A DNA stretch of 64,000 nucleotides, taken from the NCBI RefSeq assembly GCF_003369915.1, contig NC_046675.1, forward strand, positions 11,532,001-11,596,000, given 5' to 3'. The translations under genes and the position numbers were made by a program. Shown here piece after piece: positions 19,192 through 31,070 of the stretch. Origin of the DNA: Drosophila miranda. Its lineage: Eukaryota > Arthropoda > Insecta > Diptera > Drosophilidae. Numbering within the stretch: position 1 is the stretch's first letter; every line of letters starts with the position of its first letter. The notes beneath the pieces were generated by a model that worked only from the letters and a program-made list of their open reading frames with translations, had not been told where the DNA came from and made no database searches.

Positions 19192-22100
19192 CTGCAAATA
19201 GTGGAAAGGAAAGCAAGTGAGAGGCGGAAAACGAGACTTTTAAATTTTTGTTTTAATTTTAGTGGCGAGTGGCCGGACCAAGACGTGGGCTAACGCTAAC
19301 GCCTTTTGTTCGCGTCATCACTTGACGGCTATAATAGAATATTCCCCAGAGCGAAGCTGAAATGGAGACGCGCTGACGCCCCCGCCATATCAGGTGTAGG
19401 CTGGGCTCAGACCTGAACGAAGACAATCGCGGAATCAAACATGAATTCTTTATGGCACAACACATCAAATTTTATATTCTTGGAACGGCGTTTTATTCAG
19501 ACCCTATTTCTGCAAATGGTTAACATGATTTAACCTAACCTAACCTACTGAAATACGATTCGGTTCCGTTTCTGTGACCATTAAGGAAATTAAGGCACGC
19601 CACAAGCGAATGCAGCAAAAGAGAATACCCAAGAATATGAAAACAAATTACACTTTTAAAAGTCACTGAACATTAGTGTTGGATAAGAACTAGTTAGAAA
19701 AATATACCATAAATATACTGACGAACTCAAGTTCCATTATACATATTCCTCAATTTTGTTGTTCCGTCGAATATTATTAGCTAGATAGGACATTTAGCCA
19801 TGCCCATATAGTTTTATACGATTGATGAATCAATTTTCTAACTAACTGGCTCTTTCGTAATACATGCTTTTATTGGATTTTGCTTAAAAAAAGATTATAG
19901 CGAAATAAGTCAAAAAACAAACGAAGAGGATAGTCGTTCGTATTGCTATATTTTGATATTCCGTCACTCATATTGCTCACCTGCTCACTATGCTTTCCAA
20001 TTAGTGACATACTGAATTTTTAAAACAGTAAAAAGCTTTGCCGGTAATACAAAAAGTGTGTAGCAAACGCAAATATGAGCAACAACTGCCAGAAAGCAAA
20101 ACAAGAGAACAAGAAAAGAGCAAAAAAGAACAGTTTCGAAGGAACATGTTCAACTCTTTTTGTTCACTCACTCATGAGCAACACAACACTACTCTACATA
20201 TGTATGTCTGAACTGATACTTGTTAAAGTACCTAGTCTTCAATCTAGTCTTTATTAATCCCATCTTTCGAGATCTATTATTATTATTATTACGAGGCCTT
20301 ACTGTACTTCTTTTTACCGGCCTGTAGAAATACGTGGAAGAACCTAAATTCTATTCAATTCCTTCTGTAGAGTGCAGGGCCATCACATGGGATGTATTTG
20401 AAACCTATGAGACACAGATATATTTTATCCATATTTAGTTTTAGATTCTTCATTTTATCAGGTGTCAATTCCTATTCCTATATTTATATATCTTTGAAAT
20501 CGTTTTCATCTAGTAAATAAATTTCAAAACGTAGTTTAATTTATTAAGAAGATAAAGATTAAGATAAAGAAAGGCAGTTTTTATCCCTCGATTCCCACTT
20601 GTCCTCTGCAATCCACTCTTATTCAAAAGCTTTGCATTTGTTTCCAAATTGGAGGGAACCGAAATACAATTTCCCCAGACTGATCCCCTTTCTCCAACTA
20701 TCTATCTATCTTTTATATTCCTTTCTGTTCTATAAGGTTCCGCATCAACTTTCACGAGAACTCCAATTCCTTTCTGGCCCCAAAAGTGTCTCCTTTAGTG
20801 GTCTGCAGCATGATATGATGAAATTAATGCAACTTTCAGCTATTGTGCGACTACTATGTATATCCACTGGCAACAACAATAATCAGCTAAATCATTATCA
20901 TGATTAACTGCTGCTGCTGCTACTAGTGGCTGCATCTTTTAGAAAGTTAGCGGCACACGGCGTCGTCGTCGTCGTCTTTGTGGAATTTCCAGTGCATGAA
21001 AAAGATACAGATGCGTCTTCAGGTGTTCCAGCAACAGAGGAGTGTGGAGTGGAGTGAATGCTACTCTTCTGTATATGCTACACATACTCGTACTCCGATA
21101 TGTGTTTCTCATTTCTCATTTGATGCTACCGTTTGAATAATGCGCGAAATGCAATTTGGAGCTGCTGCATTTTCCTCTTATTTTTTACTATTTGCAGCGG
21201 CGCATGTGCCGTAAAATTAAACATACACACACACTAAAAAGATGGAATACATTCGTATACGTGTAGGTAAAAATACTGTTAGAAGTCAGTGTATGATTTG
21301 GGGAACGACCCGTGGAATAGTCGTGTACTGCGTGTGTACCAGTTATCTCGTCAACAAGTCTTGTTTCAAGCTCCAATTGGCAAATTAATCAAAATTTAAT
21401 TGCCCGACGAACGAAAGAGGTTGGAAAACCAACCACAACTCGAATGCAAATCCGCCAATCACTTGTGTAATATTGCGCCAGAGAGGAAATGCATCGGAAT
21501 GGAAGTGGAAACGGAATGTTGGACTTTCCAAGCCGCGGCCCAATCGACACGATTGTTCGCCTAGACCTTCAAACCCAGTTGTTATCGCCCCCTAAGTATA
21601 CCTTATTGTCGATAAGGTGTGGGTTCTCCTAAGAATATGATTTATCATTTAGTTACACTCCCAGATATTAGCCACTAGCCAGAGCTTTGTCGATGAATCA
21701 ACAGTCCAACAATTGGCCAAAGTAAGGGAGGAATCCGCATATAGTTTGTATTTATATATGGATCTGCCTTTGCATACGAGTTTGTGTGTACGTGATAGAT
21801 GGGTATGGGATGGGTATGCTGTGCGCTGGCACCCAAGTACCGCCACAAAGAATGCGTCACTTGTCTAGCCGCTAGACACTTCCCAACTCCGGGCCCCCTA
21901 GCCCTCGCTCGTCGTGTCATTAACCGCGGGCCAAAGGCACAGGCCCAGCCAAAAGCCATTACGAAAAAGGAATCCACCGCCGCACAGTAGAGTGCGCTGC
22001 CCAGTGCCCCAAGGGGATACAAAATTGTCATTTAGTGGGCTCCCCAGAGTTTAGAGAGATATGCAGATACGCTAGGGGAATTACTCGATAAGCCACACAC

Positions 22101-23964
22101 AATAAATGAATGGGGAATATGGGAGTAATTGAAATGTTATCAATAAACGTATTTAATTTATGAAATATTTTCATTAAAAGTGGGCCTCCTCTTAAGTCTT
22201 ATATCGAATTACGGGGCTATTTATAACCATTCCCACGACAATACTTTCTTGGCAGATAGTTTTTTCTATGGGGTTGCTCGAATAAACAATGTTATATTCC
22301 CAAACTGCTCTTCCGTCATGTGGGAGGCGGCACAAGCGTATGCTGTAAAGCGCCAAAACAACATACATTGCGTGTGCATGATACGGCATATTGATGCAAG
22401 GAACTGCGGCTAACTATTATAACCCTAAGAGAACTTTAATCAATGGAATGTTTTAAAAAGAGTAAAATGTAATCTTTAATTTAGTCACCAAAGTCGCCTT
22501 AATGATCCCACTGTACATCATTTGGTTTGGCACACATTTTGCATACCGAATATCTCTCAAATGGCAAAGAATTATCAAAAGAAAGCAGCCACGAAGAGAT
22601 GTACGGGAGGACGGAATGGATTTGCCTGCCATGGATTGGCGTTGGCTATGGAACCGACGGCAATTAAACAGGCAAACAGGGAACATAAATAATAAAATTA
22701 TCTGTCCGTCCGTCTGTCCATCTGTTTGTTTTTGCCGCATGTGTGTGTGCGTTAGTTTAATGAACGACGCCACTCCGCTTTTGTTTTTATTGTTGGTTGT
22801 TAGTGGACGCTGATGATGTCTTTGCGGCACTAGCGCTGCTTCTGTTGAAGCTGTTGCTACTGACGATGATGATTATGTAAATTGTGGAAAAGTAAAAGGG
22901 AAACTAAATACCATTGCCTATCATATGGAACTGTACGGTATGGTACTCTCGTATTGTGCTTTATTGTTTCTCTGGTATGTGGTGCTGTTTTAGCATGTTG
23001 AAGAGAGAAACGGAAACAACAGGCAAAGGAATGATGGACTTAGAGGTCGAAGATGTTGATGCAGATAGATATACTAATACGATATGCTCGAACATATTGT
23101 ACAATACATGAAAATATCACTTATTTTGTAAGATTAGAAGATTGCCTGCAGTAACAATAAAAAATGTTCCATTTTCCACAAAAACTAGATCGTTTTTATG
23201 TCAGACATACGAAATAGTAATACGTTTTAGATCATATTTTGATCAGATAATGAGATGATAATATTTTACTACACTGCAAAACTCTGCTCGAAATCCGAAT
23301 GCCATACCCTATAACAATCGACCGTGGTTCCATACTAAACATCTTAATAGTTACTGGCTCGGCTGCTCTTGCAACACAGAGGTAGAGACACATAAATAAG
23401 TACGGTGCGAAATGTAGGCAAATGATTGATTATAGTATGTTTTGAGAGATAGAGAGAGGAAATGGAGAAGGGTGGGGAAATGACCAAAATACTTATCAAT
23501 TAGGCGTGCCCCACAATCACTTTGCTGCTGTTGCAGCAACAAAAAAGGCAGAAAAGTAAGAGATAATGCTGATAAAGGAGTATAAAATCGCCATCCATCC
23601 CCCTCACACACACACTACACATACACACACCCACACGCAAACACCGTTTCATGCATTGTCCCAATTGGACTTTATTGATTTTTCCTGTAAAAGGAATCTG
23701 CGCGGAGAGCGAGAAATAACCTAAAAACACTCGTCACCAAAATGATCAGTTATAAAGCATTCGACGCCATATAACTTTCGCCCTATTTGGTTAGGTTCAA
23801 CAGAAGGCGGTGCAAAATTGTATATAGTAAGCATTCTACGTTTATTTTCATAGTTTATTGTCACGAACACTCACACGAACACACACACGCACGCAAAGAC
23901 GGACGACCAGAGAAGACGATTCCAATTTGAGACTCCCACACAGGGCTCCGTTCTGGGGACGTAC
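19192..23964 (-). other. 5' leader intron of Apc-B (4.77 kb)
   Basis: Intron between the leader exon (donor AAG/gtacgt) and the coding exon. 19202-20797 and 23190-23964 match the proximal copy almost exactly. The central block 20800-23189 is unique to this copy and is presumably the ancestral state, since the proximal copy shows a simple jump at TAG. A dispersed-repeat copy lies at 19697-19975. Open frames inside (e.g. 21675-22031, 22453-22830) show no family resemblance. No nested gene is recognised. Confidence 0.75.
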
Positions 23965-24126
23965 CTTGACAGTTCTATGGAAGCGGTGCTGCTGTAGCCA
24001 GCTGACACATTTCACGCTTTATCACTGTTGTTAACTCTCAGATATTGCACTTATTTTTAATCATTACACCTCTCGCGATAAAAACAAATAAAACGAACCG
24101 CTCAAAGTTGGCCGCCAGTGTGACCG
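23965..24126 (-). promoter_or_regulatory. Apc: Apc-B leader exon and Motif 1 promoter
   Basis: The leader exon ends AACTGTCAAG before gtacgtcc. At 24116-24126 the + strand reads cAGTGTGACCg, a perfect reverse-complement match to Motif 1 (YGGTCACACTR). Upstream (24140-24200) are four AATATACC units, i.e. Motif 6-like on the gene strand. No TATA box is seen at the expected distance. The transcription start is placed near 24110 by analogy with other Motif 1 promoters. Confidence 0.6.
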
Positions 24127-25210
24127 CGGATTTATTGTTAAAATATACCGTCGGACCCTCATAAATATATACCGTCTCACTTTAAAAATATACCGTAAAT
24201 ATACTGACGAATTCAAGATATATTTTACAAATTCCGCGTTTTTGATATTCCGTGGATTATTACTAGCTATATAGAAGATTTAGCCATGCCCACTTAGTTT
24301 GATCCAATTAGTGAATCTATTTTATAATTGACTGGTTTAATCTTAGCACTTGCTTTTATTGGATTTTTATATAAGGTTGAAAATAAAATTTGATTGTGCA
24401 AAAAAATAGAAGAGAAGCGAACAGCCGATAAAATATACCGTACGACCATCAGAAATATACAAAAATATACCCTCGCATTTTAAAAATATACCGTAAATAT
24501 ACTGACGAATTCAAGATCTATTTTACAAATTCCTCGTTTTTGATATTTCGTGGATTATTGCTAGCTATATAAAACATTTAGCCATGCCCACTTAATTTTA
24601 TCCGATTAGTGAATCTATATTCTAATTGACTAGTTTTTTAAACACTTGCTTTTATTGGATTTTGCCTAAAAAAAGGTTTAAGCGAAATAGGTCAAAACAA
24701 AAAAACGAAAAAGGATAGTTGTTCATATTGCTCAATTTAGAGATTCCGTTGAATAATTCTGGCTAACTAAAACCCTTAGTTTTGCGCACGTAATTTGAGG
24801 CCGCTGATGAATAAATTTTCTTCAAGATTGGCTAGTTTTTAGTCCATGCTTTTATTGTATTTTGACTAAAAAAAGTTTTAAACAAAATAGTTCAACAAAA
24901 AAAACAGTCGCAATGTTGCTGGAATTTGAATACTTGATGCGTGTAAAGGCCTTTGTACACCCTATTTCGTTAATTTAATATGAAGATATTGTTCAAGCTG
25001 TTTTTAAAACGTAATTAATAAATACATGTTCTCAGATTGACGCATCCATGATTAGTTTTCTGAACATATATCCTGATCCCGATTCCAATTCTTGGCCTCT
25101 GAAGTACCTTTTAAACAGATACTGACAAGTTTGATATTCCGTTGAATATTTCTAGCTAGCTGAGACACTCAGCTCTGAACTCATAATTTCATTCGATTAT
25201 TTCAATTTCC
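24127..25210. repeat. Cluster of dispersed repeat copies, right of Apc
   Basis: At least three diverged units in the same orientation: 24140-24400, 24430-24720 and 24730-24905, plus a shorter piece near 25137-25200. Each has the order AATATACCGT, TATACTGACGAA, TTCCGT(C/T)GAAT, TAGCCATGCCCAC, GATGAAT, CTTTTATTGGATTTTG, (A)AAAAAGG. The segment 24930-25130 (TGATCCCGATTCCAATTCTTGG) is matched by 30830-31050. Probably nested or tandemly expanded non-autonomous transposon remnants; no transposase frame is seen. Confidence 0.7.
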
Positions 25211-25348
25211 TAAATTTAAGTTGTCACCTTTTTCCACAGAGATCTAAAATCAAGCGGAAATTATACAAAATTGTTTGTTCCAGTTAACGAAATTTCGTCT
25301 TCATTTAATTACATGATGCAGTGTCTTCGTGTCGAACGGATCAGAGCC

Positions 25349-26793
25349 TCAGCGTGCTCTTGGTGTTCTTTCTAAAGGTGCGATTTCAATTGAAAACAGT
25401 TTAATTCGAATCATAGGAGTTTTCTTTTCCCGAATAGCGAATAAAGTGCATTCCTGATGATTTCCGAGTGTATTGCGGATGTGGAGAAAGTCGGCCTGAA
25501 GGCAAACAGATATTTCCAAGCACCGACCCCTGCGCCACTCGTCGTCGTCGTCTGGACTTGCCACTGCGCCCACTGGGTGGGGGTACTGGCTGGGCCCATC
25601 ATACTCGCGCTTCTTTTCAAGCTTATCTACGACATTAGCAAAATACGACGCGCAACATATGTTGGAGTGGATCCGGCAGAAAAACCGGAGCCTGCCGAAG
25701 GGGAAGGACTGGTGCCCGCAGAGCAGGACATAGAGCGTCCTGCTGCTGAAGGGGCAGCCCGAAAGGACGACGCATGGTATTGGGATCCGCTTCGTGGATT
25801 TAATCTGCATTGATTTCGTTGCTATTGTTGATATTGCGGCGAGAGGAATCGGACACGGCGGCACTGAGCTCAGCTCATCCCAACTGACGCCCGAGTCTTC
25901 GGATGCCTCGGATGGTGGAGTGACTTCTACCTCGGCAGCTGCCGGTTGTTGCTGCTGCGCCTGATTGCTGTTGTCGGATCGGAAACGCTTCTCCTCCAAG
26001 GCCCACCCGCCCGGGCTCCGAGTCGAAAGCGTGGTAACTGTTCAGCTTTTGGATGGCTTTCAGGTAAGCCAAACGCTCGGGCGACTTCATCTTCGGGTCC
26101 TCGAGCTCTGCAGGGGCTGCTGCTGCTGAAGCTCTGGACCCCATTCTGGATATCTGCTGTATCCTGTGTCCCTTCTGTTCCAAGGAACCGTGTCTGTTTC
26201 TGCTTCTGCATCTGTGAGCCGTGCACGCGATTCGTCCAGAACATGCGTTGGCCTTCCGCTGGGGAGATGATCTCATTATCGCCATTTGGCTTCTTTTGCG
26301 GCGACAGCTGCTGCTGCCAGTCGTATTTGCCGGGAGTCGACCATTTGTTCCTTGTAGCCTTGGAAGGACTTTCTTTGGCTGCCAGCATGGCCTTGCGCTG
26401 GATCTCCTTGGTCCTGGCCATCCACCTCTCTCTCTGATCGGAAAAGCTTTCCTTAAGGGAAACTGCAAGAGAAGGAGGATATACCATTGCCATTCTGAGC
26501 AGAAAAAAGTACACGAAAGTCTCACCTGTCTTGCGTGTATTCTCAGCCAAGGGCAAAGCAGTTGCTCCTGTTGTCTTCATTTCCGGACAAGCGCTCTCCG
26601 GCTGCGTTTGATTCGGGGTCTGGTCCTCCAAGGTCTCTGGCTCTGGTGCCCCATTCGTCTTAGCCTTGGCCATCAGCACTTGGCGTGCCTTGAAACTCTT
26701 CTGAAAGATGTAATTTCTCGCATGAACCGTGGCCGTGGCCGTGCCCTTCCGCATCATAAGACCCGTGAAAAGATTCTTTGACATCGTTTTCAT
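25349..26793 (-). pseudogene. Unrecognised gene, frameshifted, with one 63 bp intron
   Basis: The frame starts at 26793 with MKTMSKNLFTGLMMRKG and a basic/hydroxylated N-terminus. A GT/AG intron lies at 26463-26525 (ACAG/gtgagac, cttgcag/TTTCC) and is a multiple of three. After the intron the frame is coding-like through WSTPGKYDWQQQLSPQKK and NEIISPAEGQRMFWTNRV. Coding character then moves to a second frame at a (CAG)n stretch near 26120 (KMKSPERLAYLKAIQKLNSY) and to a third near 25999 (EEKRFRSDNSN, VTPPSEASEDSGVSWDEL). Two frame changes without splice sites suggest a decayed gene, although unseen introns or sequencing errors are alternatives. I do not recognise the family. It sits among repeats and other gene fragments. 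Confidence 0.45.
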
Positions 26794-26819
26794 ATTCGTT
26801 GATCTTTGATTTGATTTGA

Positions 26820-27600
26820 CGGGCTGTATATTTCTTTGTGAGTGTTCGATTACCTCTGAATTTTTAAATTGAAGTCCTGCATATAAGGACCACTACCAAG
26901 GAAAGAAAAATTAAAAACAGCCAATGAACACACACATTTCCATATAATTTCATAAACTTGTATGTGAAAATATATTAAAATCAGCAAAAGCTCATTTTGT
27001 TCGCTATTTTTATGCCATAGATTCCTTTATTATTATCTCCTATGTGTGTGATAAAAGTCTCTCTTTAATATTCAAATATCTTTCAATAATCCCAGAAGCA
27101 TGGAACCATCTTAAGTCTTAAGTCTTAGTCTTAAGAAATTTGTATGTTAGGTTGTAGGTATAAAATAAATAATTTTTGGCTCTTATCAAAACCATTTTTG
27201 AGACTTCAATGAAGTATTTTACAAGTTTTTCAAGTGCCTCGGTTTTTTTACCTATTGGGAGTTATACATAATAATAAATATTTGTTTTATTTTCAATTTT
27301 AAATCTTGCGGCATTAAATTTATTACAAGCGTAAATAAAGAGTTACCGCGATGATATTTGGGCCTTAAGAAGATTGATGACTGTTCAAAATCGCATTATA
27401 TTCGGTCAGCTATATCATACGGATGATATGGGCCCGATGAAAGCTTCTGCTATGCAATTTTTAATTAAATAGAGCTCCAATCTGTGCATATCTTAGTGTC
27501 ACGGCACGTGTGCCTCGACTCACAACATCACGGCTATCTTAGAATAAAATGAGAACCTAGCAACTCCAAAAACTGCAGACTGCAGACTTTTGCGGTATTA
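26820..27600. other. AT-rich intergenic region
   Basis: AT-rich, with a short CTTAAGTCTTAAGTCTTA repeat near 27111-27135. No gene, RNA or clear repeat boundary is recognised. Confidence 0.4.
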
Positions 27601-27759
27601 TTTACGATCGGAAATGGCCATATTCTGATAAGAGATCAAGGTTGGTTGGTAATATAATAAATTATAATCTTTGGAGCACCAAAGCAACACTCCAACGCTA
27701 GGTAATTGTTCGGTAATATTGTTCCGCATAGAAACGGACCAAAGGAAGAAGACTTTGTT

Positions 27760-28056
27760 CCCAGTCGACGGGATCATGAGGGGACTCGCCCAAGCCGGGG
27801 GCGTCCGTCGCCTCGAGCTGGTCAACGTGGATTTGGACGGAAACTTTAGCGATCTGCTGTCCAAGTGTCCCACGGTGGAAGAGCTGCTGCTGATCCCCAA
27901 ATGCCAGACCAACTCGGCACTCATGATGCGCACCGTAATGGATATCAGCAAAAATGGAAATCAGCTAAAGCTCTTTAAATTGGTGCTCGTCACCCAGCTG
28001 CTCACCGCAACGATGACGTGGATGTTCCCGTCAGCTCTGCGCTTGTGTAAAGTCTG
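27760..28056 (+). pseudogene. Leucine-rich-repeat / F-box-type gene fragment
   Basis: An open frame ends at 28057. Its latter part reads GIMRGLAQAGGVRRLELVNV, DLDGNFSDLLSKCPTVEELL and LIPKCQTNSALMMRTV, with the LxxLxLxx spacing of leucine-rich repeats as found C-terminal to F-boxes. The upstream ~35 codons (27671-27770) do not look coding, and the frame ends without a family-like C-terminus. It is interpreted as a truncated fragment of a larger gene. Codon use is GC-rich against AT-rich surroundings, which supports a coding origin. Family assignment is tentative. Confidence 0.4.
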
Positions 28057-28429
28057 ACGCTTGGCCGAAGGGCTCCAGTCGAGGGGATGATGTACTACTG
28101 ATTTTGATTGTGTCTAAAATAAGGTTTAAGCCAAAACAATTTCCACTTAATTCATTTCTTTATATTTTAATACACGCCAACTACACCTTTGTCCTTGTAG
28201 AAGGCATTGTGGTAGTGGTAACCTGGCACACTCGTCTTTTCGCTCCATCTTCATCCGCAGCTTGGTCGCGTTGAACCTCAAATGCAATATCCGGCAAGTT
28301 CTCTATTGCATTTTTAAGGTCTTTAAAAGGGAGTGCTTGACTGCGTGCTTCCCTCCGAGATGAATATCAGTATTCAGTGATTTTCAATTATTTTTGGCTA
28401 TGCTTACTGCTTACTGCCTTATTTAATTT

Positions 28430-29985
28430 CTTCGATGGAGCTACATTGGCTCGGTGCGGCTCTTGCCGGAGCGCAAGAATATCAGAGGCAGGGCCATGCG
28501 CCGAACGAATCGTCCGCACTTAGCGATTTGCCGATGCAAAGCTGTGGGAAGGTGGAGTAGGATATTGTTAGTTTAAGAATTGGGCAGATATCGTGTCTTT
28601 CCACTCACCTTGTTGATGGGACACTGAAAGTTTGCAGCAGTCGGCTTCATCGTGGACAGATCAGAGCCTTGTCGCTGCCCTCGGCTGACTGTCAGCTGAA
28701 TCCGCCAGGCAGTCCTTTCGTCTCAGCACTAGAAGGCGGATATACAGTCGTTGTTCATGTCACTACTCCCGCCACTTAAAATTATCTGGCCGAATATACG
28801 CTGTAGTTCTCCTTGTCCTCCAGTAGCATCAGAGCATCAGAATCAGGCACGAGCATACGTCGTGAATACTGCGTGTCACACCTCGCTGGCCATGCAGATG
28901 TGGAAACACTTTGTACGACTATGCAGACAGGTGTGATTGCGCTTCTCTCCAGTCCGGTCTTATCGTCCAGCCAGTACACAAATCTCCCCAAGGCAGCAAT
29001 GCGAGATCACCTGCGAGATGTGCATGTAAGCAAGGGTTTTTCTGTAGAGAGGGAACAGGAGATTACATGTGTCCAGAGGTGTCCAATATGGTTGCTTACT
29101 TGTTCTTTCCATTGATGTCTCTAACTTCTTCGGACTGTTGGTCCAGGGCCAGCGCCGTGACTCCTTCCAGCTCCACACCCTCATTGCCATCGACTCGGGC
29201 ACGAATGATGGCCTGAAGGCAGACGCCTCGCCTTCATGGGATGTACGGCAATGTTGCGAGGCTTCTGCGAGTTCGCCCAAGAAGCTAAAAGAGGCAACGT
29301 TTTAGAACACATCTGAATAGGGAGAGAGAGCTTCACCTGGGCATGGAGATTCTTGCCGGACACCGGCAGCGGCAAATTCGGGGAGTCTGGCGTAGCTGGG
29401 GGGGATGCTGGGCACGTCCTTGGCGGTGCTGCGGCTCTGGCCCGACTTGATCAATGTCCCCGGTGCTCCAGTCGCTCCAGTACACGTAGTCCTAGCGGCC
29501 AACCAGTACCTGACACTTGTTGCCATCCAGTAGAGGCGTCTCGTCTCCTCGGATCCATTCATCGTGGCGCGGCTTATGGAGTCGGAGGCGATTCTGTTCA
29601 AGTACATGTACCCGCGACGCGTCTCGAGGACCAGGGAACGCGGCTTCTCCACCCCCTTCCACAAGAGCACGACTGCTGCCATACACGAGGGCGACCTCGA
29701 TGAGACGAGGCTCCGCATCGGACCAGTAGATGTTGCTGGGCAGTCCAGTGGATGCACCGCTCCGCCACCGACACGTTTAGGGCGTGCGCATCGCCCACAT
29801 CCTTGAAGGGTATCCGCTCGTCGTCGTGGTTCCGTTCCCCTCGCTGTACTCCTGGCGCGAGAACAGCAGGAAGGCGGCAGGCACCACGCAGGGGGCTCGC
29901 GGGGCCGGTACAGGCAGAGGCGGAGCAGGCCCCATTCCCCACGGCACACGCGATCTTGTCGGTCTTTCCATCGCACCAGACGCCA
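28430..29985 (-). pseudogene. Decayed fragment of an arrow/LRP5-6-like receptor gene
   Basis: Broken pieces in correct order on the minus strand: an EGF-like stretch ([13 protein letters not shown]), then [14 protein letters not shown], then a YWTD beta-propeller ([56 protein letters not shown]), then the post-propeller EGF (LMLLEDKENY) and an LDL-receptor class A-like region (EGSDKALICP, AANFQCP). This order (EGF, propeller, EGF, LDLa) is that of the third propeller of LRP5/6, the Wnt co-receptor Arrow. Frames shift at several points. A GT/AG intron (28542-28608) is retained between the LDLa-like part and a tail reading MALPLIFLRSGKSRTEPM, so this is a copied genomic fragment, not a processed retrocopy. 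Assignment to arrow is by recall of the family. Confidence 0.6.
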
Positions 29986-30339
29986 GAATCCTGAAGACGC
30001 TGTCCAGATGCCGTTTTCAGACGAACAGCTGTTCCACCCCTACCCCCAGTCCGGGGTCTCTTCTTCTTCTTCCTTTTTCAATTGTTTTCCTATGAAATTC
30101 GTCTTCTGGGGGCTGAGGCAGGTAGTAGTGGGCCACAACTGCGCCAAAGGGCGCCGCTGGTCGTTTCGGTATCGCTGCAGACTCTGTGGCTCGACTTTAA
30201 CTGTAAATGCGAAGAAGGTGGAAAGCACGGAATAGCCGTGGAACAGCGGCTGTTTTTGGGGAGTGCCCTGTGACATCAGGACTTACTGTCATTTGAAGCC
30301 ACTATAGGCATACGCAAAAGGCACTTTTGTTCATACAAC

Positions 30340-31070
30340 AGTAGAATAAGTAAACGAGTATCGTTCCAATTGCTCAATTCTTTATTCCGTCGAATATTCC
30401 CAGCTATATAGAATATTTAGCCATGCCCACATATTTTTATACGATTGATGAATCAATTTTCTACTTAACTGGCTTATTTTTAATACTTGCTTTTTTTGGA
30501 TTTTGCTTAAAAAAAGGTTTTAGCGAAAAATGTCAAACAAATGAAACGTAATAAAACGTAAGAGAAAAATCGTTCCAATTGTTCAATTTCTTTATTCCGT
30601 TGAATAATGCTGCCTAACTAAAACCATTAGCTCCGCCCACATAATTTTAGACCATTAATGAATAAATTGTCTACCTGATTGACTACTTTTAAGTACACTC
30701 TTTCATTGTATAGTGTATAAAACAAGGTCTAGGCAAAAAAGGTCAACAAAAAAACAGTGGCAACGTAAGTGAGTATGGAGTGTAACGTAAGTGAGTATGA
30801 AATGTCACGCCAACCGGAGCTTGTGCACAGGTATACCCTATTTAGTTGATATATATGAAGAAAATGGTTTTCCAAGCTATTTTAAAACGAAATTAATATG
30901 GAAATGATCTCCGATTGTTATGTTTGGGACATATTAGTACATATGATTAGGGTCTTGTAAATATATCTCGATCCCGATACTCATTCTTGGTTTCTGTAAG
31001 AAGACCAAAACCTTCAAAATATCGTTGAAATACCTTTCAAACAGAAACTGACTAGTTTTGGCCTTTATTG
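30340..31070. repeat. Dispersed repeat cluster, right of gene fragments
   Basis: Two adjoining diverged units, 30360-30560 and 30575-30770, each starting CGTTCCAATTG(T/C)TCAATT and containing TTCCGT(C/T)GAATA, the GCCCACATA block and the AAAAGGTTT/AAACAAGGTC block. They are followed by 30830-31050, which matches 24930-25130. This is the same family and orientation as 24127-25210, so the gene fragments at 25.3-30.3 kb are bracketed by it. Confidence 0.7.

Noticed and set aside
22690..22730. CTGTCCGTCCGTCTGTCC run as an INE-1 element
   Set aside because: Only a short simple repeat; no surrounding INE-1 core or ends were recognised.
4021..24126. Apc duplication as an assembly artefact
   Set aside because: The copies differ by independent deletions, a filler insertion, point changes and a chimeric end, which a collapsed or duplicated haplotype would not easily give. 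Long-read confirmation would still be useful.
25457..25813. + strand 118-codon ORF with a hydrophobic segment
   Set aside because: It lies opposite the decayed minus-strand gene; it has a single hydrophobic stretch and no homology signal. Kept as unresolved rather than called.
28430..29985. LRP5/6 piece as a live gene
   Set aside because: Several frame changes without splice sites, and missing signal peptide, first propellers and transmembrane/cytoplasmic parts.
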